Assembly: GCA_021740995.1 (NCBI GenBank) | Contig: JAIOYR010000005.1 | Span: 34,400-98,399, forward strand | Reading direction: 5' to 3' | DNA length: 64,000 nucleotides | DNA from: Taibaiella sp. | GTDB lineage: Bacteria; Bacteroidota; Bacteroidia; Chitinophagales; Chitinophagaceae | In this document: one piece after another, positions 45,465-54,501 of the stretch | Layout of the letters: each line of letters starts with the position of its first letter | How positions within the stretch are numbered: position 1 is the stretch's first letter | The notes under the pieces: generated by a model | What the model was told of the DNA's origin: nothing | Databases searched by the model: none | Seen by the model: the letters and a program-made list of their open reading frames with translations, nothing else | Translations under genes and position numbers: made by a program

Positions 45465-46151
45465 TTAAGGCATATCAAATTTGTAACCTACACCTTTCAC
45501 CGTAGTTATCAGGTCTATACCTACTTTTTGCCGTATTTTGCGAATGTGAACATCTATCGTGCGGTCACCTACTATCACATCAGTACCCCATACGCGCTGA
45601 AGTATCTCATTGCGCAAAAACACTCTGCCGGGCTTAGATGCAAGTAAGGATAGAAGTTCAAATTCTTTTTTAGCAAGAATAATTTCGTCGCCTTTGTAAG
45701 AAACAGTAAACTTGGTTTTGTTGATTTCCAACTCCCCAAATGTTTGTTTTTGATCCTGATCATCGTCTTTTCTGAAACGACGCAGTGCAGAGCCAATACG
45801 GGTAACCAGCAACTCTGGTTTTATAGGTTTTGCTATGTAGTCGTCAGCGCCTATTTTTAGTCCTTCTATCTCATATTTCTCGTCATTGAGTGCAGTGAGA
45901 AATATGATAGCAGTATCATCAAATTCCGGTAGGTTCCGAAGTTCTTTTATAGTTTCAATGCCATCTTTGTTAGGCATCATTATGTCCAGCAAAATAAGAT
46001 TGGGGCGAAATTCTTTTGCTTTGCGAACGGCTTCTACTCCATCTCTGGCGGCGGCTATAAGATAACCCTTACTTTTCAGGTTGTAACTGATGAACTCGAC
46101 TATATCCGGCTCATCGTCTACTATCAATATTTTCCCTGGGAATACTTCCAT
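45465..46151 (-). CDS. OmpR/PhoB-family response regulator
   Basis: 228 residues from the ATG at 46151 (MEVFPGKILIVDDEPDI); a longer frame needs a TTG start. Receiver domain: DDE acidic pocket, Asp56 in LILLDIMMPNKDG, Thr in IFLTALNDE, Lys in DYIAKPIKP. Winged-helix effector domain: KKEFELLSLLASKPGRVFLR, ILQRVWGTDVIVGDRTIDVH, IRKIRQKVG, VKGVGYKF. It binds DNA as a phosphorylated dimer. It is the partner of the kinase downstream. Confidence 0.94.
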   Translation of the reverse strand: MEVFPGKILIVDDEPDIVEFISYNLKSKGYLIAAARDGVEAVRKAKEFRPNLILLDIMMPNKDGIETIKELRNLPEFDDTAIIFLTALNDEKYEIEGLKIGADDYIAKPIKPELLVTRIGSALRRFRKDDDQDQKQTFGELEINKTKFTVSYKGDEIILAKKEFELLSLLASKPGRVFLRNEILQRVWGTDVIVGDRTIDVHIRKIRQKVGIDLITTVKGVGYKFDMP

Positions 46152-46264
46152 ATTTCGGTTATTTCTCTCGCTATTCGAGTGCAATATTAGGGCTACCTGA
46201 CTGAACTAAAAAGAATATAGGATTATGTAATTGTTAAGTGATACTGGTATCGGTAAAATAAAAA

Positions 46265-46292
46265 TGCGGCAATTATCATGATAATTGCCGCA
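46265..46292 (-). terminator. Rho-independent terminator, perfect 28-bp palindrome
   Basis: TGCGGCAATTATCA and TGATAATTGCCGCA (46265-46278 and 46279-46292) are perfect inverted arms. Read on the minus strand the stem is followed by TTTTTATTTT. It ends the coiled-coil membrane protein gene and insulates the PhoB-like gene. Confidence 0.88.
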
Positions 46293-46314
46293 AATATTAG
46301 ATGCATATTCTTGA

Positions 46315-47265
46315 TTATTTCAAACTCACTTCTCCTCCGCCTATCTTATAACCATCGTTGTAAACTTCTATTTTGTAATTGCCTTTGGTATAATCACCCT
46401 CTTGCTTCCAGTCGATAATTATGTTTTTCAGTGGTTGGTTTTGTGTGAGCGGTATTCCTTTAGATAATGTGTAAGATAGGTGGTCGCCCTTTGTGGTAGT
46501 CATCATACCGGAGCCGTTTGCAGGATTATTCAGCACCGTGCCATCTGGCGCTGCAATGCGCAGGTATACCATTTTGGTTCCGCTTTCCGCTATTCTGTTC
46601 TCGTCTATGTCAAATGTAACACGCAATACATCGGCCTTCTTAGCTTTTTTGGTTTCCTTTTCCTTTCCGTTTCTTTTTACCTTTATTGCTTCCAGCTTTA
46701 TGTTAGACGCATGAAGCACAGAAGCCAGTTGCTTGATAGCAATGTTCTGCGTTACCGTTGAGTCGCGCTCTTGTGTAAGCACTTTGTTTTTGCCGGTGAG
46801 TATTGTGTTTTCTTTTTCCAGTTCTGCTATTCTCGCTTCATATTCTTTGGTCTTGTCGTTGAGGGTGGCTATGAGTGCTCTGGCTTGTTCCAGTTCTGCT
46901 TGTGTAGCATTCTTTTTACTAAGCAATGTTCTTATCTGTCCCTGCAGTCGGCCCATGGCAGCTTTGTCTTTCTGCATCAGGCTGTCTATCTTGGCATTCT
47001 GTGATACCAGCTGGTCTATCTTGGCCGATGCGGCTTCGAAGTCGGCTTTTAGCGAGGATTGTTCGGTATTCAGAGAGTCGATGCGCTGATCTTTCAACTG
47101 CTGTGCAGCAGCGTTATTTTCAGCCATTTCACTTTTGCTCATGAACAAGTAAATACAACCCGCCAGCAAAATAATAATTACAACCCAATAGACAATTGAG
47201 TTGTTTTTTTTGGGTGGTATATTGTTGAATGGCTCTTGTGGAGTGATCTGATTAATCTGGCTCAT
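46315..47265 (-). CDS. Membrane-anchored coiled-coil hypothetical protein
   Basis: 316 residues from the ATG at 47265 (MSQINQITPQEP). A short Pro-rich cytoplasmic N-terminus, one membrane helix (about 24-43), then a coiled coil (about 48-180, with the AELEKENTILTGKNKVLTQE segment). A compact C-terminal domain follows (about 200-316: LRVTFDIDENRIAESGTKMV, YLRIAAPDGTVLNNP, IIIDWKQEGDYTKGNYKIEV), predicted all-beta. This looks like a conserved Bacteroidota envelope protein of unknown function. It is divergent from the exonuclease gene. Confidence 0.8.
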   Translation of the reverse strand: MSQINQITPQEPFNNIPPKKNNSIVYWVVIIILLAGCIYLFMSKSEMAENNAAAQQLKDQRIDSLNTEQSSLKADFEAASAKIDQLVSQNAKIDSLMQKDKAAMGRLQGQIRTLLSKKNATQAELEQARALIATLNDKTKEYEARIAELEKENTILTGKNKVLTQERDSTVTQNIAIKQLASVLHASNIKLEAIKVKRNGKEKETKKAKKADVLRVTFDIDENRIAESGTKMVYLRIAAPDGTVLNNPANGSGMMTTTKGDHLSYTLSKGIPLTQNQPLKNIIIDWKQEGDYTKGNYKIEVYNDGYKIGGGEVSLK

Positions 47266-47332
47266 AAATTTCTGCTGGGTTTTAAAATGCAAATTGTAAA
47301 TTCACCACAAATATAGTGCACAATATTATATA

Positions 47333-48067
47333 ATGAAGCAGTTTGGTGGCATTTTGTTTATTGATATTGAAACTGTTCCGGTGGTTTCATCATTTAGTAT
47401 GCTGCCTCAAGGTATGCAGGCCGAGTGGGAGCGTAAAGCTCGACTTATCAAAAACTACGCAGAAACTGAAGCAGATCCCGCCATGACCTTTGATGAACGT
47501 GCAGGTATTTATTCCGAATTTGCAAAGGTGGTTTGCATTAGTTTCGGTACCATATACAAAGACAATACCAGCTGGAGAATACGCCTGAAATCTCTTGCCG
47601 GTGACGATGAAAAGCAAATATTGAAGGAGTTTTGTGAGGTAATAGAGAAAGTAATTGTAGCTTATAAAGAAATTAGGTTTTGCGGACACAACATTAAGGA
47701 GTTCGACATTCCGTTTATCTGCCGCAGGATGGTAATAAACAACATTGATTTGCCCGCATGCCTGCAGTTGTCCGGAAAAAAGCCTTGGGAGATAAACCAC
47801 CTGGACACAATGGAAATGTGGAAATTTGGTGACAATAAAAATTTCACATCTTTATCCCTTTTATCGCAGGTGTTTGGTATCCCTTCACCCAAGTCGGACA
47901 TTGATGGCAGCCAGGTGGCAAGTGTATACTGGAAAGAAAAAGACATTCGCAGAATCAGTGCGTATTGTATGCGCGATGTCTTTACTACTGCCAAAGTATT
48001 TCTGAGGCTAAAAGGGATTACAGATATAGATTTGGTGCCTGACTATGTGGATGGCGTTTACGAGTAA
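47333..48067 (+). CDS. Predicted 3'-5' exonuclease, PolB-like (DnaQ fold)
   Basis: 244 residues. The RNase H-like exonuclease motifs are LFIDIETVPVV (Exo I, Asp and Glu), FCGHNIKEFDIPFICRR (Exo II) and ISAYCMRDVFTTAKVFLR (Exo III, with the catalytic Asp). This is the PF10108-type 'predicted 3'-5' exonuclease related to family B polymerase proofreading domains', without a polymerase part. Likely acts on single-stranded DNA or RNA ends. The gene is convergent with pth, 20 nt away. Substrate not known. Confidence 0.88.
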   Translation: MKQFGGILFIDIETVPVVSSFSMLPQGMQAEWERKARLIKNYAETEADPAMTFDERAGIYSEFAKVVCISFGTIYKDNTSWRIRLKSLAGDDEKQILKEFCEVIEKVIVAYKEIRFCGHNIKEFDIPFICRRMVINNIDLPACLQLSGKKPWEINHLDTMEMWKFGDNKNFTSLSLLSQVFGIPSPKSDIDGSQVASVYWKEKDIRRISAYCMRDVFTTAKVFLRLKGITDIDLVPDYVDGVYE

Positions 48068-48087
48068 GCTGACAGATGGTGCGATAG

Positions 48088-48648
48088 CTATTTATTAAAA
48101 GCTGTCATTGCCTTGCCTATTCCCTGCGAAGCAAAACATTCTATTGCATCTACACTTTTTAGCAAAGTTTCTTTTACCATTGGTATCTCAGATGGTTTCC
48201 ATTTGCCCAGTACAAATTCTACCTGACGGCCTTTGGGAAAGTCGCTGCCTATGCCAAAACGAAGACGAGGATATTTATCGTTGGTAAGCACCAGTTCTAT
48301 ATGCTTAAGCCCGTTGTGCCCGGCAGCGCTACCAGATGCCCGCAGTCTTAGCGTGCCCAGTGGCAGTGCCAGGTCGTCTACAATCACCAGCATATTTTCC
48401 ACAGGTATTTTTTCTTTGTCCAGCCAGTATTTTACTGCCTTTCCGCTAAGGTTCATAAACGTGGTAGGCTTTATTACCACAAATGTTTTGCCTTTCCACT
48501 TCACTTCTGCTACAAAAGCATGACGATCAAGTGAGTAATTACCTCCGTTTTTTATGACAAAGGTGTCTGCCACTTCAAAGCCTATATTGTGGCGTGTAGC
48601 ATCGTATTCGGCGCCTATGTTGCCGAGACCAACGATCAGGAATTTCAT
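48088..48648 (-). CDS. pth: Peptidyl-tRNA hydrolase Pth
   Basis: 186 residues. The N-terminal VGLGNIGAEYDATRHNIGFE carries the conserved Asn and the catalytic His. Further motifs are KPTTFMNLSGKAV, VENMLVIVDDLALPLGTLRL and ASGSAAGHNGLKHIE, ending with GIGSDFPKGRQVEFVLGKW. It releases peptides from tRNAs that dropped off ribosomes; essential in most bacteria. A stand-alone gene, convergent with the exonuclease. Confidence 0.97.
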   Translation of the reverse strand: MKFLIVGLGNIGAEYDATRHNIGFEVADTFVIKNGGNYSLDRHAFVAEVKWKGKTFVVIKPTTFMNLSGKAVKYWLDKEKIPVENMLVIVDDLALPLGTLRLRASGSAAGHNGLKHIELVLTNDKYPRLRFGIGSDFPKGRQVEFVLGKWKPSEIPMVKETLLKSVDAIECFASQGIGKAMTAFNK

Positions 48649-48709
48649 ACGTGCAAGATAAGGAACGAAATGGAAACTAACAGGACGCTCATAGTCCTGA
48701 AAAAGTGGG

Positions 48710-49681
48710 CTAGTTACTAACTGTCACTATTTCTTTTTTCAGGGAGGCGCCATTTTTGTCATGCAGCACCACCAGGTACACTCCATCGGCCCACGAAGCG
48801 GTGTTTACAGTAAATACTTTTCCTGCAGTACTGGCCTGTGCAGAGTGAATTTTGCGGCCACTAAGGTCATAAACCGAAACCAGACCAATATTGTAAAGAC
48901 CATTTTCGGTTAAGATATTGATAGCAGCGCTTGCCGGATTGGGGTATATTTTAGCGATTGGTGCGACACGCGTATTGTTGTATGAGATACCCACGGTAGC
49001 TGCATCGCAATTGATAGTATAGTTGCCGCCAAGTGTAAAACAGTAATTTTGCCGCATAATAAAGTCAGAAGCAAGCCCGTTTTGAGAAAAGCAGGTAAGA
49101 TTTTCATTATACTCGAAACATGCTGCCATGAATGCCGGGAACACAGGGTTGTTCGTACAGCCCACACCTTCTATTACTGTATAAGCACGCAACCCACGAC
49201 CCTCTTTGTTCTGAAAATCAAAAACCCTGCAGGCTACTCCGTTTATTAGTATTGTATCTATACCTACCACACTATCTGCCACAGTTACCCCGGTACTGAT
49301 TTTGTACTGTATGGTGTCGCCTAAGTTGAGGTTATAATTATAAAGCAACTCTTCTTGCGATGAAGGAGATAACGTTCTATAAAATACCAGATTATTATTT
49401 GTGTCTTCTCTTACATAGAAGTTTTCGCCCAGATCGGCAGTGCAGCCTGAACTGCTGGTTACTATTGTTAAAGAATAATTGATTTTCCGATAATGAAGGC
49501 CGGCTATAATAGTATCTGCTCCATATGTGGCTATGCGCTGCCACTCACAGCCCATAGCAGTATTGCCAATGGTTTTCCAGGAGTTTGCCGTATCCGTAAA
49601 CCATATCTTCTGGGCAGATGTGCTTACTGCCGCTGAAAGCGACAAAAACAATATTATAAAATAAGCACTTAAGAATCGCAT
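48710..49681 (-). CDS. Secreted T9SS cargo protein
   Basis: 323 residues. Signal peptide about 1-23 (VSTSAQ). The middle (about 24-235) is a beta-rich domain with several Cys (MGCEWQR, SGCTADLG, VGCTNNPV, AACFEY, NLTCFSQ), not assigned to a family. The C-terminal about 75 residues (APIAKIYPNPASAAINILTE, VSVYDLSGRKIHSAQ, ASWADGVYLVVLHDKNG, KKEIVTVSN) are a type A T9SS sorting domain, the same type as in the big adhesin. Likely released or anchored at the surface. A stand-alone gene. Confidence 0.88.
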   Translation of the reverse strand: MRFLSAYFIILFLSLSAAVSTSAQKIWFTDTANSWKTIGNTAMGCEWQRIATYGADTIIAGLHYRKINYSLTIVTSSSGCTADLGENFYVREDTNNNLVFYRTLSPSSQEELLYNYNLNLGDTIQYKISTGVTVADSVVGIDTILINGVACRVFDFQNKEGRGLRAYTVIEGVGCTNNPVFPAFMAACFEYNENLTCFSQNGLASDFIMRQNYCFTLGGNYTINCDAATVGISYNNTRVAPIAKIYPNPASAAINILTENGLYNIGLVSVYDLSGRKIHSAQASTAGKVFTVNTASWADGVYLVVLHDKNGASLKKEIVTVSN

Positions 49682-49928
49682 AATATTTATTTATACTTGG
49701 ACGGGCTAGTTGCGCAAAGTTTTGTCTGGTAAATCCGTTTTGTAATTCTTGATTTTCCAGCTGTAAGACATTCTTAATGAGTAACTTACATATCAGCAAT
49801 GCTACAGCCGGATGCAAAAAGTAGCCCTAACCTTATACTTCATCAAAAATAGTGCCAAAAAATAATACATCGCTTTTTCCGGTGCATAACACGCCTGTAT
49901 TTAAGGCAGTAGTTTAAGCATTTCACCT

Positions 49929-49936
49929 TACCTTTG
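49929..49936 (+). promoter_or_regulatory. -7 promoter element of miaB
   Basis: TACCTTTG followed by C, exact match to TAnnTTTG, 22 nt before the ATG. No TTG at the -33 distance. The 49682-49928 gap shows no other feature. Confidence 0.5.
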
Positions 49937-49958
49937 CAAAAACCGAAAATCGGAAATT

Positions 49959-51395
49959 ATGGCAGATATACTGCAAAATATACATCCCGGACTGCATAAG
50001 GCAGATGTAGAAGAAACGAGGCAGGGAGAGGCTTATGCGCCATTTGCAGGCGACCCTAATCTATTTAGTAAAAAATTCTATATAGAAAGCTACGGCTGCC
50101 AAATGAACTTCAGCGACAGCGAGATTGTGGCATCTATACTACACGAAGAAGGTTTTGGTGCTACCCGCAACTTTGAGGAGGCTGATCTGGTGCTGCTCAA
50201 TACCTGCTCTATAAGAGAAAAGGCAGAACAGACGGTGCGTAACCGGCTACATGCCTTCAGAAAGGTGAAGGAAAATAACCCTGGCATGCTGATAGGTGTG
50301 CTGGGCTGCATGGCAGAGCGGCTGAAGGCTAAGTTTCTGGAAGAAGAAAAGCTGGTGGATATAGTGGTAGGTCCTGATGCCTACAGGAGTCTGCCGGGGC
50401 TGATAACCGAAGCAGAGGGTGGGCAAAAGAGCGTAAATGTGCTGCTGAGCAGGGAGGAGACCTATGCCGACATATCGCCGGTGCGGCTGGATAGTAATGG
50501 AGTTACTGCATTTGTAAGCATTATGAGGGGCTGCAACAATATGTGTACTTTTTGTGTGGTGCCTTTTACCCGTGGCAGAGAGCGCAGCAGAGATGCAGAG
50601 AGTATTGTAAATGAATGTAAAGACCTCTTTGAACGCGGATTTAAGGAAGTTACACTGCTTGGGCAAAATGTAGATAGTTATTTTCATTCGCCGCACGGCG
50701 GGGAATCGGTGGATTTTGGGCAACTGCTGGAAAAAGTTGCCTTAATTTCTCCGCTGTTACGCATTCGCTTCAGCACATCGCACCCCAAAGACATTACCGA
50801 CGATGTGCTGCACACAATGGCTAATTATCACAACATCTGCAAATACATTCACCTGCCTGTACAGAGTGGCAACACTCGTATACTGCAACTGATGAACCGC
50901 ACCTATACACGGGAGTGGTACCTTAATAAGGTGAAGCGCATACGCGAAATAATGCCCGACTGTGGACTGAGCACAGATGTGATCTCAGGTTTCTGCACGG
51001 AAACCGAAGAAGACCATCAGGATACGCTATCCGTTATGGATCTCTGCCGCTTTGATATGGCGTATATGTTTTCTTATAGCGAGCGCCCGGGCACACTGGC
51101 TGCCCGCAGGTATGAAGACGATGTAACCGAAGAGGTAAAAAAGAGAAGGCTGACGGAGATAATAAACCTGCAGAACAGTCACTCTCGCGAAAGCTATAGG
51201 AGCGATATCGGGAAGACGTTTGAGGTACTGATAGAAGGCAACAGTAAGCGCAGCGACCTGGACTGGTATGGCCGTAACTCACAAAATAAAGTAGTTGTGT
51301 TTCCTAAGAACGGGAAAGACCTGAAAAAAGGAGATTATGTAAATGTCACAATCGGCAGCGCCACATCGGCTACACTGATGGGTGAAATGATGTAA
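49959..51395 (+). CDS. miaB: tRNA-2-methylthio-N6-dimethylallyladenosine synthase MiaB
   Basis: 478 residues. The N-terminal UPF0004 domain has [33 protein letters not shown] and [11 protein letters not shown], three auxiliary-cluster Cys. The radical SAM domain has [20 protein letters not shown] (CxxxCxxC), and [11 protein letters not shown] and [17 protein letters not shown] are typical. A C-terminal TRAM domain is present ([20 protein letters not shown]). It adds the methylthio group at A37 of tRNAs reading UNN codons. The nucleotidyltransferase gene follows after 1 nt. Confidence 0.97.
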   Translation: MADILQNIHPGLHKADVEETRQGEAYAPFAGDPNLFSKKFYIESYGCQMNFSDSEIVASILHEEGFGATRNFEEADLVLLNTCSIREKAEQTVRNRLHAFRKVKENNPGMLIGVLGCMAERLKAKFLEEEKLVDIVVGPDAYRSLPGLITEAEGGQKSVNVLLSREETYADISPVRLDSNGVTAFVSIMRGCNNMCTFCVVPFTRGRERSRDAESIVNECKDLFERGFKEVTLLGQNVDSYFHSPHGGESVDFGQLLEKVALISPLLRIRFSTSHPKDITDDVLHTMANYHNICKYIHLPVQSGNTRILQLMNRTYTREWYLNKVKRIREIMPDCGLSTDVISGFCTETEEDHQDTLSVMDLCRFDMAYMFSYSERPGTLAARRYEDDVTEEVKKRRLTEIINLQNSHSRESYRSDIGKTFEVLIEGNSKRSDLDWYGRNSQNKVVVFPKNGKDLKKGDYVNVTIGSATSATLMGEMM

Positions 51396-51396
51396 C

Positions 51397-51711
51397 ATGG
51401 TAGCATTGATAAAAGATAATTTAAAAGCTATAAAGGATGTTTGTCAAAAGCATCATGTAAGGTCATTGTATCTTATAGGAAGTGCTGCGCGACAGGATAG
51501 CATCACTACAGATAGTGACATAGATTTTCTATATCGCCTCAAGACGGAAGACATAGCTGAAATGGAATACGCAGATAATTATTTCGAGTTATTATTTTCT
51601 TTACAGGAACTACTTCATAGAAAAGTAGATCTCGTAGCTGAAGAAAAAATGAAGAATCCATATTTTATTGACAGCATTAATAAGGATAAACATATTATTT
51701 ATGAATCCTGA
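51397..51711 (+). CDS. Orphan MNT-type nucleotidyltransferase-fold protein
   Basis: 104 residues. The minimal nucleotidyltransferase motif is YLIGSAARQDSITTDSDIDF (Gly28, Ser29, Asp41, Asp43), with the third acidic residue in KVDLVAEEK (about Asp78). Such proteins are usually MntA antitoxins paired with a HEPN toxin and can adenylylate it; here no HEPN gene is adjacent on either side. It begins 1 nt after the miaB stop and precedes the sigma-54 activator, so it appears inserted between two conserved neighbours. Catalytic residues look intact. Function without its partner is unclear. Confidence 0.85.
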   Translation: MVALIKDNLKAIKDVCQKHHVRSLYLIGSAARQDSITTDSDIDFLYRLKTEDIAEMEYADNYFELLFSLQELLHRKVDLVAEEKMKNPYFIDSINKDKHIIYES

Positions 51712-51783
51712 AGTTGGAAAATGTCGTTTCGATTTTTTTCTCCAATTATCATCACTATTTCTACTAACAACTTTCTACTAGCA

Positions 51784-53028
51784 ATGGACAACCAAAGCAT
51801 AAAGAACAGGTTTGGAATTATAGGAAATTCACCGGCACTCAATCATGCATTGAATACCGCAGTACAGGTGTCTAATACCGACCTGTCTGTGCTGATAGCC
51901 GGTGAAAGTGGTGTGGGCAAGGAGGTGTTCTCCATGATAATACATGCACTGTCTCCCAGAAAACACAACCCCTTTATAGCTGTAAACTGTGGTGCGATAC
52001 CCGAAGGCACTATCGACAGTGAGTTGTTTGGACACGAGAAAGGATCTTTTACAGGTGCGGTAGATAGCCGCAAGGGATATTTTGAGACGGTGAATGGTGG
52101 TACAATATTTCTGGATGAAATAGGCGAGATGCCACTGGGCACGCAGGCGCGCCTGCTGCGGGTGCTGGAGACAGGCGAGTTCATACGTGTGGGCTCCTCC
52201 AAAGTACAGAAAACAGATGTGCGGGTGATAGCCGCTACCAATCGCGACCTGCTTGAATTGACACAACTAAGCAAATTCAGGGAAGACCTGTATTACCGCC
52301 TTAGCACGGTACCTATAAGGGTGCCTGCTCTGCGAGACCGCAAAGAAGACATACCACTGCTTTTCAGAAAGTTCGCTTCCGACTTCGCTGAGCGGTACAA
52401 AACAATGTCGGTGCAACTGGATAGTGCGGCACTAAACCTGCTGGTAAACTATACCTGGCCCGGCAATGTTCGTGAACTCAAGAACATAGCTGAACAAATC
52501 TCTGTACTCTCTACCGACAAAAACATTACTGCCGAGGTGCTGCACCGTTTTCTGCCGCAGCACAATACGGCATCTCGCAGTCTGGCGGTCATATCGCATG
52601 GGGCTATGGGAATGTCGTCTACAGGTACCTCCGACTTCAAGACCGAGCGCGATATTCTGTACAAGCTCATCTTCGACCTGAAAAAGGACATGAACGACCT
52701 AAAACAGATGATTTTTGATGTGGCACACCATCAGGGCTATACCCCTGCTGACCCATCTGCCGGCAACAATCTTATGCCTGTATATAATGAGCCGGAGCAC
52801 ACTACCACCACCCAGAGCCCATACAATGTAAGCACCCCTATATTGCTGGAGCCAAATGTGCGCCACGAAGAAGTAGAAGAAACCCTCTTTCTCGCCGACC
52901 GTGAAAAAGAATACATCACCAAAGCACTGAAAAAACACAAAAGCCGCCGTCGTGATGCCGCTACCGAGCTGGGCATATCAGAACGTACACTCTACCGCAA
53001 GATAAAGGAGTACGATATAAAGGAGTGA
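51784..53028 (+). CDS. Sigma-54-dependent AAA+ transcriptional activator
   Basis: 414 residues from the ATG at 51784 (MDNQSIKNRFGIIG); the longer frame adds 21 residues from the pyrimidine-rich leader. AAA+ domain: Walker A LIAGESGVGKEVF; sigma-54 contact loop FGHEKGSFTGAV (GSFTGA instead of GAFTGA); Walker B GGTIFLDEIGEMP; VRVIAATNRDL; YRLSTVPIRVPALRDRKEDI. A C-terminal Fis-type HTH (RRRDAATELGISERTLYRKI) is joined by a Pro/Thr linker. There is no receiver or GAF input domain, so control must come from expression or a partner protein. The targets are unknown. Confidence 0.93.
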   Translation: MDNQSIKNRFGIIGNSPALNHALNTAVQVSNTDLSVLIAGESGVGKEVFSMIIHALSPRKHNPFIAVNCGAIPEGTIDSELFGHEKGSFTGAVDSRKGYFETVNGGTIFLDEIGEMPLGTQARLLRVLETGEFIRVGSSKVQKTDVRVIAATNRDLLELTQLSKFREDLYYRLSTVPIRVPALRDRKEDIPLLFRKFASDFAERYKTMSVQLDSAALNLLVNYTWPGNVRELKNIAEQISVLSTDKNITAEVLHRFLPQHNTASRSLAVISHGAMGMSSTGTSDFKTERDILYKLIFDLKKDMNDLKQMIFDVAHHQGYTPADPSAGNNLMPVYNEPEHTTTTQSPYNVSTPILLEPNVRHEEVEETLFLADREKEYITKALKKHKSRRRDAATELGISERTLYRKIKEYDIKE

Positions 53029-53202
53029 TGGTAGAATCTTTACGATAACTGGTGGATGTAGTGCACAACTCAATTTCCTCCACTGTTCGGACGCAATTGG
53101 TGTGGTTCAATAAAACTGCCTAAAAGGTTAAAGCTACCTTGATAGACAATACAGTACCCAGCAAAGGCTGTAGCTGATTTGAAATTGCAATAACATCTCC
53201 GA

Positions 53203-53781
53203 TTACCCCACCATCTCTGCCGGCACCATGTTTCTTACCCATGCCTGCAGCGATTCATACTGCTCGTCTATGAGGTCGTGGGGTAACGTTACAGGGTCGT
53301 GCTTGGTGGTAAGGAATATGGTGTGCATGGATAGTTTTTTACCAAACTCCATATCACTCATACTGTTGCCCACCATAATGCTCCGCTTAAAGTCTATAGC
53401 CGGAAAATCTTCCTGAGCCTGCAGGCCCATTCCGGTGTTCGGTTTGCGGTTGCGGTCGTCGTCGCTTACTGCTGTGCAGTTGTATACTTTGTCTATACGG
53501 CCGCCATACTCAGCTACAGTGGCACGCATATTGGTGTTTATTTCACGCAGCGCATCTATTGTCATGATTCCCCTGCCTACCCCTCGCTGGTTAGACACTA
53601 CTACTATCGTGCCAAATATCCGGCTCAGTGAGCGGATAGCATCCTGTGCACCATCATGAAAGTTGAATTCGCTCCAGGAAGTGATATAAGAGCCTACTGA
53701 TTCTACATTTATTACGCCGTCTCTGTCAAGAAATAAAGTCCAGCTTTTGTCAATTTCCGGTTTCTGATCTGTAAGGTTCAT
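53203..53781 (-). CDS. HAD-IIIA phosphatase, GmhB/HisB-N-like
   Basis: 192 residues. HAD motif I WTLFLDRDGVIN (Asp19, Asp21), motif II VVVSNQRGVGRG, motif III Lys in RKPNTGM, motif IV MVGNSMSDMEFGKKL. It resembles D,D-heptose 1,7-bisphosphate phosphatase, and the adjacent gmhA (7 nt upstream on the same strand) supports a role in ADP-heptose precursor synthesis. The zinc-loop Cys residues typical of GmhB (CxHx..CxC before the RKP motif) are absent: only YNC is left, then AVSDDDRNRKP. A zinc-independent heptose phosphatase is likely; the exact substrate is unproven. Confidence 0.85.
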   Translation of the reverse strand: MNLTDQKPEIDKSWTLFLDRDGVINVESVGSYITSWSEFNFHDGAQDAIRSLSRIFGTIVVVSNQRGVGRGIMTIDALREINTNMRATVAEYGGRIDKVYNCTAVSDDDRNRKPNTGMGLQAQEDFPAIDFKRSIMVGNSMSDMEFGKKLSMHTIFLTTKHDPVTLPHDLIDEQYESLQAWVRNMVPAEMVG

Positions 53782-53788
53782 CCTTTTG

Positions 53789-54367
53789 TCATTTTTTAAA
53801 TAATTCCGATTCCACCAGCTCGCAGATAATGTGTCCTACCATGATGTGTGATTCCTGTATACGGGGTGTGTCGTTACTCGGCACATTTATCAGGTAGTCG
53901 CACATTGTTCTGAGCTTTCCTCCCCCCTCTCCTGATAGTACTACATTAATCATACCAATTTTTCTGGATTGCTCCATCGCGTTAATAATATTAACAGAAT
54001 TTCCTGAAGTACTCAGTCCTACCAGCACATCTCCGGGCTTCCCCATTCCTTTTATCATACGGCTATACACGACATCATATCCATAATCATTTGCTACTGC
54101 AGTCATATACGAAGAGTTGCAGTGAAGGGCTTCAGAAGGCAGCGGATCCCTGTCGGTATAGAACCTGCCACTAAACTCTGCCGCCAGGTGCTGCGCATCG
54201 GCTGCACTGCCGCCATTGCCGCAAAACAACACTTTGTTGCCATTGGCAAAAGCATTGGTGATCACCTCTGTCACTTTTTCTATAGTCCCCATCAATACAG
54301 GGTCATTCAGCAGTCGCTGCTTGGTATCTACAGAAGCCTGTATTATTTCTTTTATTTTGTGTTGCAT
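53789..54367 (-). CDS. gmhA: Phosphoheptose isomerase GmhA (SIS domain)
   Basis: 192 residues, full length. SIS domain with VLFCGNGGSAADAQHLAAEF (phosphosugar-binding Ser), SGRFYTDRDPLPSEALHCNS, GLSTSGNSVNIINAM and the C-terminal SHIMVGHIICELVE with metal/catalytic His and Glu. It converts sedoheptulose 7-phosphate to D-glycero-D-manno-heptose 7-phosphate for LPS core or S-layer/O-glycan heptose. It is directly followed by the HAD phosphatase. The kinase/adenylyltransferase HldE-type gene is not in the window. Confidence 0.94.
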   Translation of the reverse strand: MQHKIKEIIQASVDTKQRLLNDPVLMGTIEKVTEVITNAFANGNKVLFCGNGGSAADAQHLAAEFSGRFYTDRDPLPSEALHCNSSYMTAVANDYGYDVVYSRMIKGMGKPGDVLVGLSTSGNSVNIINAMEQSRKIGMINVVLSGEGGGKLRTMCDYLINVPSNDTPRIQESHIMVGHIICELVESELFKK

Positions 54368-54501
54368 AGCGGTAATACAAAAATGTAAAATTTGGTGCTT
54401 TAATTAAGAAATACTTTTCCACACAGGGTTAAATGTAGGACAGCATTACTCAATATTTAGAAAAATCTAAAAAGTATTAAAAATTCCTAAAGGGAAGAAG
54501 C

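Noticed and set aside
44342..46151. Specific assignment as the phosphate-regulating PhoR/PhoB pair
   Set aside because: Family similarity is clear, but no pst, phoU or phosphatase genes are nearby and the kinase lacks a periplasmic sensor.
53030..53202. Short minus-strand peptide ending LQPLLGTVLSIKVALTF after the HAD gene
   Set aside because: Only about 29 codons with no start and no recognised homologue; could be a remnant but support is too thin.
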